The notes: a model not told the origin generated them from the sequence alone. A stretch of 64,000 bases of DNA from CAJQQK01 sp963696075 (GCA_963696075.1 CAVOJD010000015.1:248001-312000), one strand, 5' to 3'; shown: positions 42,192 through 51,230, counted from the stretch's first letter. A program made the numbers and translations.

Positions 42192-43985
42192 ATGCGGCGC
42201 CAGAAAGCGTCTCCTGGTGAGGGGGACAGCCGGCGGCGGGTCAATCTGCGACCGCTGATGGTGCTGAAGCCCTATCTGATGCGGCACACGGGCAAGCTGG
42301 TGTTGGCTGCGATCGCGCTCGTCATCGCGGCGGCGGCGACGCTTTCCATTCCGGTTGCCGTGCGGCGGATGATCGATTTCGGGTTCCAGGGCGACGACGG
42401 GGCATTCATCTCGCGGTATTTCGCGATGTTGATGCTGATCGGGGCGGTGCTGGCGGTGGCGAGCTCGGCGCGGTTCTATTTCGTGAGCTGGCTGGGCGAG
42501 CGGGTCGTCGCGGATCTCAGAGCCGATGTGTTCCGGCATCTGACGCGGCTGGGGCCGGCGTTCTTCGACAAGACGCATTCGGGCGAGGTGATGAGCCGGC
42601 TGACGGCGGACACCGTCCAGATCAAGGCGGCCGCCTCGACGGCGCTCAGCCAGTCCGTGCGCAACGTGATCATGATTACGGGCGCGCTGATCATGATGCT
42701 GGTGACCAGTCCGGTGCTCTCGCTGATCGTGATTGGCGCGATCCCGCTCATTCTGCTGCCGATCATCGGCTTTGGGCGGGTCGTCAGGCAACGCTCGCGC
42801 AAGGCACAGGACAGTCTGGCGGATGCGGCGGCGCTGGCGTCAGAAAACCTCGGGGCGATGCGGACGCTGCAGGCGTTCACGAGCGAGGCGGTCATCTCGA
42901 AGCGTTTTCAGGGCGCGGTCGAGATTGCATTCGAGGATGCCCGCGCGCGGCTGCTGGCGCGGGCGTTCATGACGTCGATGGCGATTTTCCTGGTCGTTGG
43001 CAGCATCGTGGCGGTGCTTTGGTATGGCGCCTCGATGGTGATTGCGGGTGAGCTGACCGGGGGACGGTTGGGGCAGTTCATTCTCTATGCGGTGTTTGCG
43101 GCGGGCTCGTTGGCGCAACTCTCGGAAGTCTGGGGCGAGGTGCAGCAGGCGGCCGGGTCGGCGGAGCGGTTGGTTGAGCTGCTCGATACGGAGCCGGTCA
43201 TCCAGGCGCCGCGCCATCCCGTTGCGCTGCCGGATCCGGTCCGTGGGGCGATTGCGTTCGAGGCCGTGACGATGAGCTATCCGTCGGGGAGCGAGGGTAT
43301 TGCGCTCGATGATGTGTCGTTCGAGATCGCGCCGGGTGAACTGGTGGCGCTGGTCGGGCCGTCGGGGGCGGGCAAGTCGACGATCTTCAATCTCATTGCG
43401 CGGTTCTATGACCCGAGCGCGGGTGTCGTCTCGGTTGAGGGGATTGATGTGCGCGATGTCGATCCGGTGGCGCTCCGGACGCATCTGGCGCTGGTGCCGC
43501 AGGAGATCAGCCTGTTTGCCGACACGGTCGAGGGCAACATCCGGTACGGCGATGAAACGGCGAGCCGGGCGGATGTCGAGCGGGCGGCGAAGGCTGCGAA
43601 TGCCGATGGCTTCATCGAGGCGCTGCCGGATGGCTATGACACGGTGCTCGGTGAGCGCGGGATTACGCTGTCGGGCGGGCAGCGGCAGCGGATCGCGATT
43701 GCGCGCGCGATCCTGCGAGATCCGCCGATCCTGCTATTGGATGAAGCGACGAGCGCGCTGGATGCGGAAAGCGAGCAGGCGGTTCAGCAGGCGCTTGAGC
43801 GGATCATGGCGGGGCGGACGACGATCGTGATCACGCACCGGCTGGCGACGATCCGCAAGGCGGACCGCATCTTCGTGTTCGAGGGAGGGCGGCTCGTTGA
43901 GACCGGCACGCACACCTCGCTCAGCCAGGAAGATGGCGGGCTGTACCGGCGGCTTGCGCGGCTGCAGCTGATGGCGGCGGAGTGA
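42192..43985 (+). CDS. ABC exporter, fused permease and ATPase (MsbA-related)
   Basis: This 597-residue half-transporter has six transmembrane helices (about 25-310) with the loop WLGERVVADLRADVFRHL, and a nucleotide-binding domain with Walker A GPSGAGKST, LVPQEISLFADTVEGNIRYG, signature LSGGQRQR and Walker B ILLLDEATSALD, then the switch His in VITHRLATI. It matches the MsbA-related group TIGR02204 that neighbours rpmE in many relatives. It forms a homodimer at the inner membrane; a lipid or drug substrate is possible but not shown. ATG at 42192 fits the family start but lacks a clear ribosome-binding site. Confidence 0.9.
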   Translation: MRRQKASPGEGDSRRRVNLRPLMVLKPYLMRHTGKLVLAAIALVIAAAATLSIPVAVRRMIDFGFQGDDGAFISRYFAMLMLIGAVLAVASSARFYFVSWLGERVVADLRADVFRHLTRLGPAFFDKTHSGEVMSRLTADTVQIKAAASTALSQSVRNVIMITGALIMMLVTSPVLSLIVIGAIPLILLPIIGFGRVVRQRSRKAQDSLADAAALASENLGAMRTLQAFTSEAVISKRFQGAVEIAFEDARARLLARAFMTSMAIFLVVGSIVAVLWYGASMVIAGELTGGRLGQFILYAVFAAGSLAQLSEVWGEVQQAAGSAERLVELLDTEPVIQAPRHPVALPDPVRGAIAFEAVTMSYPSGSEGIALDDVSFEIAPGELVALVGPSGAGKSTIFNLIARFYDPSAGVVSVEGIDVRDVDPVALRTHLALVPQEISLFADTVEGNIRYGDETASRADVERAAKAANADGFIEALPDGYDTVLGERGITLSGGQRQRIAIARAILRDPPILLLDEATSALDAESEQAVQQALERIMAGRTTIVITHRLATIRKADRIFVFEGGRLVETGTHTSLSQEDGGLYRRLARLQLMAAE

Positions 43986-44120
43986 TGGGGCGCGCGTGGG
44001 CGCGGCGGCATTGCTGGTTGATTCAATGGCTGTCGGGCTGAGCGCAGTTGTCGATTGGTTGCAGCGGTTGGTTGGGGTGCTTGGTGAGATCCCGTTCGCG
44101 CCGGGGTTTTCGAGAGGCGC

Positions 44121-44148
44121 GTGGATGGCCGCCTGCGCGGCCATGACG
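44121..44148 (+). repeat. Palindromic repeat, copy A
   Basis: GTGGATGGCCGCCTGCGCGG... with ends CCATGACG: a 28-base element whose centre ATGGCCGC-CTGC-GCGGCCAT is a perfect inverted repeat. The flanking GAGAGGCGC (44112-44120) is shared with copy C. It lies just after the ABC exporter. Confidence 0.85.
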
Positions 44149-44238
44149 GATTATGGGGATGGCATCTCGTCCAAAAAGTCGGCTCAGAGGCGCCATTCTT
44201 CGAGCCGTTCCTTACTCCGTCAGCCCCTCTTTCCCCAC

Positions 44239-44266
44239 CGTCATGGCCGCGCAGGCGGCCATCCAC
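44239..44266 (-). repeat. Palindromic repeat, copy B (inverted)
   Basis: The exact complement of copy A, about 90 bases further on, so A and B face each other. Between them (44149-44238) no gene is seen. The remainder up to 44335 holds a small palindrome TGCAAC-...-GTTGCA at 44273-44294. Confidence 0.83.
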
Positions 44267-44335
44267 GGGAGGTGCAACGACTTCTTGTTGCATGATTTTC
44301 TCCGACGATGGGATCGAACGTTTGGAGGCCAGTCG

Positions 44336-44683
44336 TCAGGTTCGGCGATTGTAGATGTCGTTGGGCAAGTCCAGAATCGCGCCGTCTCTTTCATCGAAGA
44401 GATCCATCCATTCCGGGTTTACGCGCTGAATGAGGCGAACCTTCCAGGCACGCTGCCATTTTTTGAGTTGGCTTTCTCGCCGGATCGCGTCGGTCATCGT
44501 CTGATGCATCTCGTAGTAGACGAGGCGATGGACGCCATAGCGCTTCGTGAAGCCGTCTTGGAGATCCTGTTTGTGGATTGCGACACGGTCGAAGAGGGAA
44601 CTGGTAACGCCGATGTAAAGCACGCCGTCTGGCTTGCTTGCCATGATGTAAACGCAGGGCGTTTTCGCGGCATGGTTTTTCAT
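44336..44683 (-). CDS. Stand-alone GIY-YIG domain protein
   Basis: This 115-residue protein is a single GIY-YIG nuclease-type domain: CVYIMASKPDGVLYIGVTS gives the two signature strands, followed by the Arg in LFDRVAIHKQ, then FTKRYGVHRLVYYE and the Glu-containing helix DAIRRESQLKKWQRAWKV. Stand-alone members of this group (YhbQ/endonuclease-like) are widespread in repeat-bearing intergenic spots. It is bracketed by three copies of one palindromic repeat, suggesting that gene and repeats travel or spread together. Catalytic activity and role are unknown. Confidence 0.88.
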   Translation of the reverse strand: MKNHAAKTPCVYIMASKPDGVLYIGVTSSLFDRVAIHKQDLQDGFTKRYGVHRLVYYEMHQTMTDAIRRESQLKKWQRAWKVRLIQRVNPEWMDLFDERDGAILDLPNDIYNRRT

Positions 44684-44706
44684 ACCATCTTAAAGCCGTA
44701 CGATAG

Positions 44707-44743
44707 GAGAGGCACGTGGATGGCCGCCTGCGCGGCCATGACG
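44707..44743 (+). repeat. Palindromic repeat, copy C
   Basis: Same 28-base core as copies A and B, in the orientation of A, with the same GAGAGGC lead-in. It lies 23 bases upstream of the GIY-YIG start and 15 bases beyond the stop of the MotB-like gene. Confidence 0.85.
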
Positions 44744-44758
44744 TTGAGAAAGGGGAGG

Positions 44759-45790
44759 CTAGCGGTTCGTCAGTTTCAGCTCGATGCGGCGGTTGCGGCG
44801 CAGTGCGTATTCGCTGGTGCCGGGGTCGAGGGGATTGAACTCGCCGTGGCCGGCTGCGATCAGGCGGGTTGGCGTGACGCCGCGTGAGATCAGGTAGCGG
44901 ACCACGGAGATCGCGCGGGCGGTCGAGAGGTGCCAGTTCGAGGGGAAGAGGGAACTCGAGATCGGGCGCACGTCGGTGTGGCCGTCGACCTGGAGTGCCC
45001 AATCGATTTCCGCGGGAATGGATCTTTCGAGTTCGACGATCGCGGTGGCGAGGTCATCGAGGGCTGCGAGGCCGTCGACGTTCATGTCGGCGGAGCCCGA
45101 GGGGAAGAGCACTTCGGACTGGAAGACGAAACGGTCGCCTTCGACGCGGATGTCCTTGCGCCCCTTCAGGAGTTCGCGCAGGCGCCCGAAGAAGTCTGAG
45201 CGATAGCGCTGCAGTTCCTGGACCTGGCGCGCCAAGGCGGCATTCAGGCGGGAGCCAAGTTCCTTGATGCGGACCTGGGAGTCCTGGTCACGCTTCTCGG
45301 AGGCTTCGAGGGCTTCGTTGAGGGCTGCGATCTGGCGGCGCAGGCTGAGGAGCTGCTGGTTCAGGAGGTCGACGCGGGCGAGGGCCTCGTTTGAAATCTC
45401 CTTTTGCTTGTCGAGTTCGGATGTGAGGCCGGTAATGCGGGTGTTGGCGAGGCCGAGCTTTTCGGTCTCATCGACGGCGGCTGCGCCGAGGCGCGCGTTT
45501 TCGGTGCGGAGCGCCTCGAGGGTCGCGGTCAGGGCCGAGATCTGGTCGGCGGATTCCTTGGACTTGGTCTGGGCCAGGGAGAGGAGATTGGTGAGTTCGA
45601 CGATCTGCTGGTTGAGACGGCGAAGGGCGTTGTCCTTGCCGCTCGATTCCTGGCTCACGAAATACTGCGCGAGCATGAAGATCGAGAGCAGAAACGTGAA
45701 GACCAGGAGCAGGGTGGACAGGACGTCGACGTATCCCGGCCAGAAGGTGCCGTAGTCACCGCCGCGCCGGGCTGAGCGGGTGCGTGACAT
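44759..45790 (-). CDS. OmpA/MotB-type peptidoglycan-binding protein with one membrane helix
   Basis: This 343-residue protein has a single N-terminal membrane helix (18-43) containing Asp22 in GYVDVLSTLLLVF, the position of the proton-carrying Asp in MotB/TolR-type stator subunits. A long coiled coil follows (about 50-200), then an OmpA-like domain (about 215-343) with FPSGSADMN, VDGHTDVRP and NRRIELKL. It is 2 bases downstream of the MotA/TolQ-type gene and surely pairs with it. Length and coiled coil differ from flagellar MotB and from TolR. Biological role unknown. Confidence 0.8.
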   Translation of the reverse strand: MSRTRSARRGGDYGTFWPGYVDVLSTLLLVFTFLLSIFMLAQYFVSQESSGKDNALRRLNQQIVELTNLLSLAQTKSKESADQISALTATLEALRTENARLGAAAVDETEKLGLANTRITGLTSELDKQKEISNEALARVDLLNQQLLSLRRQIAALNEALEASEKRDQDSQVRIKELGSRLNAALARQVQELQRYRSDFFGRLRELLKGRKDIRVEGDRFVFQSEVLFPSGSADMNVDGLAALDDLATAIVELERSIPAEIDWALQVDGHTDVRPISSSLFPSNWHLSTARAISVVRYLISRGVTPTRLIAAGHGEFNPLDPGTSEYALRRNRRIELKLTNR

Positions 45791-45792
45791 GG

Positions 45793-46818
45793 TCAGCTTC
45801 TCCTGGGGCGGCGGTTTTCGAGCGAGTCACGAATTGTCGTGAGCAGTTCGCCGTGCTGGCCGGATTGTTCATCAGCCCATTGGCGGATGATTTCCTGCTC
45901 GCGGCGCATCTGGGTGACGAGCTGGGAGATGCCGTCGGCGATGTCGGTGTTCTCGGTCGATTTGTCGAGGCGGTCGGCGATCTCGCTCAGCGAGCGCTGC
46001 ACTTCGAACAGGGCGCCATAGAGCTGGCGGTTGATTTCCTCGCTGGAGGCGCCCTCGATGGTGGTGCCGGGGGTGAGTTCGGTGATGCCGGAGAGCCAGT
46101 CCTCGAGTTCATTGTAGAAGCGGTTGTGGGCCTGACTGGCCTGGAGTTCGAGGAAGCCAAGGACGAGGGAGCCGGAGAGGCCGAACAGCGATGAGGCGAA
46201 GGCGGTGCCCATGCCGCGCAGGGGGGCGGAGAGGCCGGATTTCAGCTCTTCGAAGATGAGGCTTGAATCGGCGGACTTGGTGTCGAGGGCGTTGATGGTG
46301 TCGCCGACGGAGCGGATGGTGTCGAGCAGGCCCCAGAAGGTGCCGAGGAGGCCTAGGAAAACGAGCAGGCCGACAAGGTAGCGGCCGGTGTCGCGGGCCT
46401 CGTCAAGGCGTGAGCCGATCGAGTCCATGATCGAGCGCATCGACATCGTGGAGAGCGAGAGGGCCCCCGTGCGGTCGCGCAACATGGTGGCCATGGGCGC
46501 GAGGAGGACGGGGCGATGGGCGATCGCGAGGCCGGGGTCGGCAATGCGGAAGGCGTTCACCCAGCGGATTTCGGGATAAAGGCGGAAGACCTGCCAGAAC
46601 GCGAAGATGATGCCGATGCCGAGGACAGCGATGATCAGGCCGTTGAGGCCGGGGTTGGCCTTGAAGGCTTCCTCGAACTGGGGAAAGAGGATGGCGGCGA
46701 TGAAGCCGACCAGGGCGAGGAAAAGGAGCATGCGGATGAGAAACACGCCGGGCATCGAGAGGGACCGGGCCAGCGGTGAGTCGGCGTATTCCGCGCTGCG
46801 TTTCTTGCTTCGCACCAT
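45793..46818 (-). CDS. MotA/TolQ/ExbB-type proton-channel protein
   Basis: This 341-residue membrane protein has hydrophobic segments at about 25-45, 58-78, 148-168 and 205-228. The third carries the family signature in LVGLLVFLGLLGTFWGLLDTIRS and the fourth begins PLRGMGTAFASSLFGLSGSL. It ends with a cytoplasmic coiled-coil region. Together with the OmpA/MotB-type neighbour it should form a proton-driven stator-like complex linking the inner membrane to peptidoglycan. It is distinct from tolQ at 62.6 kb. No flagellar or Zorya-type helicase genes are nearby. Confidence 0.8.
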   Translation of the reverse strand: MVRSKKRSAEYADSPLARSLSMPGVFLIRMLLFLALVGFIAAILFPQFEEAFKANPGLNGLIIAVLGIGIIFAFWQVFRLYPEIRWVNAFRIADPGLAIAHRPVLLAPMATMLRDRTGALSLSTMSMRSIMDSIGSRLDEARDTGRYLVGLLVFLGLLGTFWGLLDTIRSVGDTINALDTKSADSSLIFEELKSGLSAPLRGMGTAFASSLFGLSGSLVLGFLELQASQAHNRFYNELEDWLSGITELTPGTTIEGASSEEINRQLYGALFEVQRSLSEIADRLDKSTENTDIADGISQLVTQMRREQEIIRQWADEQSGQHGELLTTIRDSLENRRPRRS

Positions 46819-47102
46819 CTAATCGTCATTCCTTCAAGGCCTGCCGGGAGGACAGGGGTTCACCGGCAATTGCGGCGCAGCATAGCCAATCCGGCACCCA
46901 GGTAAACCGGCGTTTGTGGCGTGGCGTCGGCGCTGGCGGTTGTGCTCAGGGTGATGTCAGGGCCGGGGCAACAATCTGAGCCGCCGCACCGTGATCCCGC
47001 TGCGATTCGGGTTGATTGCCGGACCCTGTTTATCCGACCGGCGGGCCAGTAAAATGGTGTTGATGAGTATTAGGGTTACGGGGTGGCCAAGATGCCGCAC
47101 CG

Positions 47103-47888
47103 TTAATCGGAAAGTTGTCCCAGAAGGGCGCGCTGAATGGCGGGGGCGCCGCACACGACGGTGCCGGTCTCAAACATCGCCGCCTTGCCGTCGATGTCGG
47201 TTGCAAGGCCACCGGCTTCGCGGATCAGGAGGATGCCGGCGGCCATGTCCCAGGCGTTGATGTTGCGCTCCCAATAGGCATCGAAGCGGCCGGCCGCCGT
47301 CCAGGCGAGGTCGATCGCGGCTGCGCCTGAGCGGCGGATTCCAGCGACTTCGCCCATGAGCTTGGCAAGCTCCTTCTGGAAGGTCGCGTGCTGGGGGCGG
47401 CCGCGGTGGGGAATGCCGGTGGCGATGACGGCGTCGGCAAGGGTGCGGCGGGCGGAGACGCGCAGGCGGCGGTCGTTGAGGAAGGCGCCCTTGCCGCGCT
47501 CGGCGGTGAAAAGTTCGTTGGTGGCGGGATTGTAGATGACGCCGGCGACGAGCTGGCCGTCGCGCTCGAGGGCGATCGAGACGGCGAACAGGGGGATGCC
47601 GTGGAGGAAGTTGGTGGTGCCGTCGAGGGGATCGACGATCCAGCGGTGGGTCTTGTCGGCGCCTTCGATCGTGCCGCGTTCTTCCATGAGGAAGCCGTAA
47701 CCGGGGCGGGCGCGCTCGAGTTCGCGGTGGATGATGTCTTCGGCGCGGTGGTCGGCGGCGGTGACGAAGTTGGCGGGGCCTTTGATCGAGACCTGGAGCT
47801 GCTCGACTTCGCCGAAGTCACGGGCAAGGGAGCGGCCCGCTTTACGGGCGGCCTGGGTCATGACGTTGAGGAGGGCGGAAGCGGGCAT
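47103..47888 (-). CDS. suhB: Inositol monophosphatase family protein (SuhB-like)
   Basis: This 261-residue metal-dependent phosphatase has the first metal motif MEERG, the central DPLDGTTNFLHG and the C-terminal WDMAAG, all intact. Family members dephosphorylate inositol-1-phosphate or related sugar phosphates; in E. coli SuhB also affects rRNA transcription. Start and length are normal. Upstream on the same strand lie the Sel1 protein, ThiE-like and aldolase genes, a block conserved in related genomes; the stator-like pair follows after about 280 bases. Confidence 0.9.
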   Translation of the reverse strand: MPASALLNVMTQAARKAGRSLARDFGEVEQLQVSIKGPANFVTAADHRAEDIIHRELERARPGYGFLMEERGTIEGADKTHRWIVDPLDGTTNFLHGIPLFAVSIALERDGQLVAGVIYNPATNELFTAERGKGAFLNDRRLRVSARRTLADAVIATGIPHRGRPQHATFQKELAKLMGEVAGIRRSGAAAIDLAWTAAGRFDAYWERNINAWDMAAGILLIREAGGLATDIDGKAAMFETGTVVCGAPAIQRALLGQLSD

Positions 47889-48047
47889 GGCGAAGGGGCC
47901 TCGAGGGGAAACAGGCGGGTGCGGTGTGCGCGGGGCTGGTCGGCATGGGTCAATGACGCCAGATGAGACGAATGGTCAAGGGGCCCAGGGGGCTGGCCGG
48001 GGCCGGAGGGGGCCGGGTTCGGCGTTGGTTCGATGCGGGCGGTGAGT

Positions 48048-49238
48048 TCAGGAGGGGGTGCCGATGCGGGCGCCTTCGGAAAATTCGTCAGCGGCGCGGC
48101 GGGCGCGGGCGAGATCGCGCTGCGGCAGGGCTGCGATCGCCTTGTCCAGGGGCGCGTCGAAGGGTTGGCTTTGAAGCCCTGATGCCTTCGCGATAAAGCG
48201 CCATTTGGCGGCCTCGACCAGGTCCTTGCGCACGAGGCGGCCTTCGAAATGGATGTGGGCGAGGCGATTATGGGCACCGGCGATGCCGTGGCGGGCGGCT
48301 GCCATCAGGTATTCCATGACGCGGGGGCGGTCGGCGTTGAGGCCGCGTCCCTGGAGGAGGGCGACGGCATATTCGTACTGGGCTGTCGGCATGCCGGCAT
48401 CGGCGGCGCGGCGCAGCCACACGTTGGCCAGGTATGCATCGGGCTGGATGCCGTGGCCTTTGCGGTAGAGGGCTGCGAGGTCGTATTGGGCGGCGGCGAG
48501 GCCCTGTTCGGCGGCATAGCGCAGGTGCATGACGGCGCGGCGCGGGTTTTCCGGCTTGCCGATGCCTGAGATGAACAGGAGGCCGAGGTTGTAATTGGCT
48601 TCCGGGTGGCCGGTGCGGGCGGCCTGTTCGAAGAGCTTGGCGGCGCCGTCGGGGTTCTTCTGGATGCCGCGGCCAGCCGCCAGCATGACGGCGAAGGAAA
48701 AGACGCCTTCGGTGTCGCCCAACTGGGCGGCGCGGCGGTAGAGCTTGGCTGCGTTCAGCTCATTTTTCGGGACGCCGAGACCGTTCTCATAGATGCGTCC
48801 CATCAAGGTCAGGGCGGGCGCGTCGTCTCGTTCCGCGTGGTACTGGGCAATCTTGAGGGCGGTCAGGTATTGGCTCTGGTCGAAGGCGATGTAGGCGGCG
48901 TTGGTGCCGGTCGGCTCGGCCATGATGGGGCCAAGGGTGCTGGCCTTGATTTTTGTCGGGCCGAGGCTGTCGCCCGAGACCGCCTTGGTTTGCGGCTCGA
49001 TGCGTGTCTTGCGAGGCTGGTTGGCTCTGGGGGCGCTGGTTGGCGTGGTGCGGGCGCTGTTCTGGCGGATTTTGGGGCCGGCATGCGTAATCGGGGCGGG
49101 GGAGATCGTCTGACGCCAGCCGCTGCTGGCGGTTTCGGCGCGGGTGGCGGCCGGCAGCGCAAGCGTCAGGACGAGGGCGCAGGCCGTCAACGCCGTGCCG
49201 CGCCGGAATTCGCCGCTTCGGGGCATTGCGCGGTCCAT
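48048..49238 (-). CDS. Exported Sel1-repeat protein
   Basis: This 396-residue protein has a signal peptide (about 1-34, hydrophobic TALTACALVLTLALPA, cleavage near TRA), a Pro/Thr-rich linker (40-115) and six or so Sel1-type helical repeats (about 130-345) such as ALTLMGRIYENGLGVPKNE, AAKLFEQAARTGHPEANYNLG and AVMHLRYAAEQGLAAAQYDLA. Sel1 repeats serve protein binding in the periplasm. ATG at 49238 is chosen over longer open frame; ATG 49226 is also possible. Partner unknown. Confidence 0.85.
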   Translation of the reverse strand: MDRAMPRSGEFRRGTALTACALVLTLALPAATRAETASSGWRQTISPAPITHAGPKIRQNSARTTPTSAPRANQPRKTRIEPQTKAVSGDSLGPTKIKASTLGPIMAEPTGTNAAYIAFDQSQYLTALKIAQYHAERDDAPALTLMGRIYENGLGVPKNELNAAKLYRRAAQLGDTEGVFSFAVMLAAGRGIQKNPDGAAKLFEQAARTGHPEANYNLGLLFISGIGKPENPRRAVMHLRYAAEQGLAAAQYDLAALYRKGHGIQPDAYLANVWLRRAADAGMPTAQYEYAVALLQGRGLNADRPRVMEYLMAAARHGIAGAHNRLAHIHFEGRLVRKDLVEAAKWRFIAKASGLQSQPFDAPLDKAIAALPQRDLARARRAADEFSEGARIGTPS

Positions 49239-49392
49239 TCCGTGATCCCTGGATGTTTGTCGTGGCGCAGTCATCATAGCTGTTTCAGCTGTTCCTGGTG
49301 GCCAAGCATTCGGGGCCATACTTTCAGCCAATGTGGCGGAACTAGGAAAGCGAAACGCGATCCGGCGCGTTCAGCGCCTCCCCCCTCCCCAG

Positions 49393-50067
49393 CTAGCGTG
49401 TCACAGACATAATCGCGCGAAGGTCGTCCAGCAAGGCGGGCGTGGTGGCGGCGGTTGCGTCAAGGGGCGGAGTGAGGGCCAGGAATTCAGCGCCCGCGGT
49501 GGCGGCCTCGCGGGCCCGCTCGACATCGAAGCCAATAAAGGCAACGGCTGGGATTTCGAAGATTTCCGCCCACCAGGCGACGAAATCGAGGCCATTGGCG
49601 GCGGCATCAGGGCGAAGGTCAAAGGCCAGATAGTCGGCGCCGGCCTCGCCTGCCACCATCGCGGTGTGGCGGGTCATATCGGACAATACGCCGACGGTGG
49701 CGGTGGGGCCGAGGGATGTGCGGGCGTTTTCCTGTCGCGCGGCGAGGTCTTCGGAGCAGGTCAGGTGGACGCCGTCGGCGCCGAGTGATTTTGCAAGCTC
49801 GCTGTCCTCGGCGATGAGGGCTGCGATGCCGGCTGCCTGGCAGTCTGAGATTAACGCCTTGGCGCTATCGCGGTCGAAGGCTGCGGTGGGAGGGGGCACG
49901 AGGCCAACGTCGTCGGGCGCGGGCAGGCCGCCTGTCGGGGCAATGATGACGCAGGCCGGCTGGCACACCGGGAGGGCTGCGGCGAGGAAATCGCGGGCGG
50001 CCGGGAGCGCCTCGAGGATGAGGATCAGTTCAGGGGTGGTCGCGGGGGCGTCGGTCATGACACTCAT
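49393..50067 (-). CDS. Thiamine-phosphate-synthase-like (ThiE/TenI) protein
   Basis: This 224-residue TIM-barrel protein keeps ThiE-like features (ALIAEDSELAKSLGADGVHLT and VGVLSDMTRHTAMVAGEAGADYLAF) but lacks the normal diphosphate-binding GP-x-F-x-T-x-TK stretch, where LRPDAAANGLD is found instead. A true thiamine phosphate synthase role is therefore doubtful. It lies between the class I aldolase and the Sel1 gene, where relatives also carry a ThiE-like gene. A Thi-box or riboswitch is not seen upstream. No other thi genes occur in the window. Confidence 0.7.
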   Translation of the reverse strand: MSVMTDAPATTPELILILEALPAARDFLAAALPVCQPACVIIAPTGGLPAPDDVGLVPPPTAAFDRDSAKALISDCQAAGIAALIAEDSELAKSLGADGVHLTCSEDLAARQENARTSLGPTATVGVLSDMTRHTAMVAGEAGADYLAFDLRPDAAANGLDFVAWWAEIFEIPAVAFIGFDVERAREAATAGAEFLALTPPLDATAATTPALLDDLRAIMSVTR

Positions 50068-50195
50068 CCTGGCATCCTGGCATCCTGGCTCAAGAGCACA
50101 AAGGGCGCGCTGACCGAGGGTCGGCGCGCCCCTTACTTCGTGGCATTCTTGATGGCAATCGCGGCGCGGTCAAAGGGGGGCCGCGCGAGGCTGCC

Positions 50196-51230
50196 TCAGG
50201 CTGCGTTTTCGAGGCTTGCTTCCCACTGGCCGAGGGCTGCCTTGCCGTTCATTTTCGCGCGATGCGTGAAGGCGCGCTGGGCTGCGGCGACGTTCTCGGA
50301 TTTGCCACCCCATGCCTTGAGGGCGGCGGCCTGAAGGGCGCGGCCGTAAGAGAAGGTCAGCGCCCAGGGAAGGGGGCCCATTTTGTTCATGAGCGAGAGG
50401 TGCTCGGTTGCTGCCTGCGTCGCTCTGGCCGCCGGACAGGAAGGCGATGCCGGGGACGGCTGCAGGGACGGTTGCCTTGAGGCAGGCGACGGTCTTTTCG
50501 GCGACTTCCTGAGCGCTTGCCTGGGTCGAGCACTTCTGGCCGGCGATGACCATGTTCGGCTTCAGGACCATGCCTTCGAGGCTGACGTTGGCGCGGTAGA
50601 GCTGTTCGAAAACTTCGTTCAGGGTCCACTCGGTGACGCGGTAGCATTCGTCGATGGTGTGGGTTGAATGCTCACCATCCATGAGGACTTCCGGCTCGAC
50701 GATGGGCACGATGCCGTTTTCCTGGCAAAGCGCTGCGTAACGGGCGAGGCCGTGGGCGTTGGCGTGGATGCAGTTATAGGTCGGCATGGCGTCGCCGATG
50801 GTGATGACGGCGCGCCACTTGGCGAAGCGGGCGCCGAGCTTGTGATATTCCTGCAGGCGCTCGCGCAGGCCGTCGAGGCCTTCGGTGACGTTCTCGATGC
50901 CGTTCGGGCCGGCGAGAGTCCTTGGCGCCGGCGTCGACCTTGATGCCGGGGACAGCGCCTGACGGCCTTGATGAGGTCGACGAGGGGGGTGCCGTCCTTG
51001 GCTTTCTGGCGCAGCGTTTCGTCGAACAGGATGACGCCCGAGATGTGGTTCTTCATGGCGTCGTCGGCACGAAAGAGCATCTCGCGATAGTCGCGGCGGT
51101 TGTCTTCGGTCGATTCGACGTTGATCGAGTCGAAGCGCTTCTTGATGGTTCCCGTGCTCTCGTCAGCGGCCAGGATGCCCTGGCCGGGCTGGACCATGGC
51201 TTTCGCGATATCTTCGAGCTTTTCGGACAT
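50196..51230 (-). pseudogene. fba: Class I fructose-bisphosphate aldolase, broken by three frameshifts as read
   Basis: Pieces in three frames together give a normal class I aldolase: KLEDIAKAMVQPGQGILAAD, ESTGTIKKRFDSI, GVILFDETL, MPTYNCIHANAHGLARYA, GIVPIVEPEVLMDGEH, GMVLKPNMVIAG, FLSGGQSD and WALTFSYGRALQ. Reading along the minus strand, one extra base at about 50960, one at about 50920 and one at about 50417 must be removed to restore the protein (KAVGAVPGIKVDAGAK; KTLAGPNGIENVTEG; SDEAATEHLSLMNKM). No stop codons or decayed motifs are seen otherwise. The enzyme cleaves fructose-1,6-bisphosphate by a Schiff base on Lys. gap lies upstream without pgk between them. Confidence 0.9.

Noticed and set aside
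44759..46818. Zorya-type defence system or flagellar stator
   Set aside because: Only the membrane pair is present; no helicase or nuclease partner genes and no flagellar genes are adjacent, so neither label is supported.
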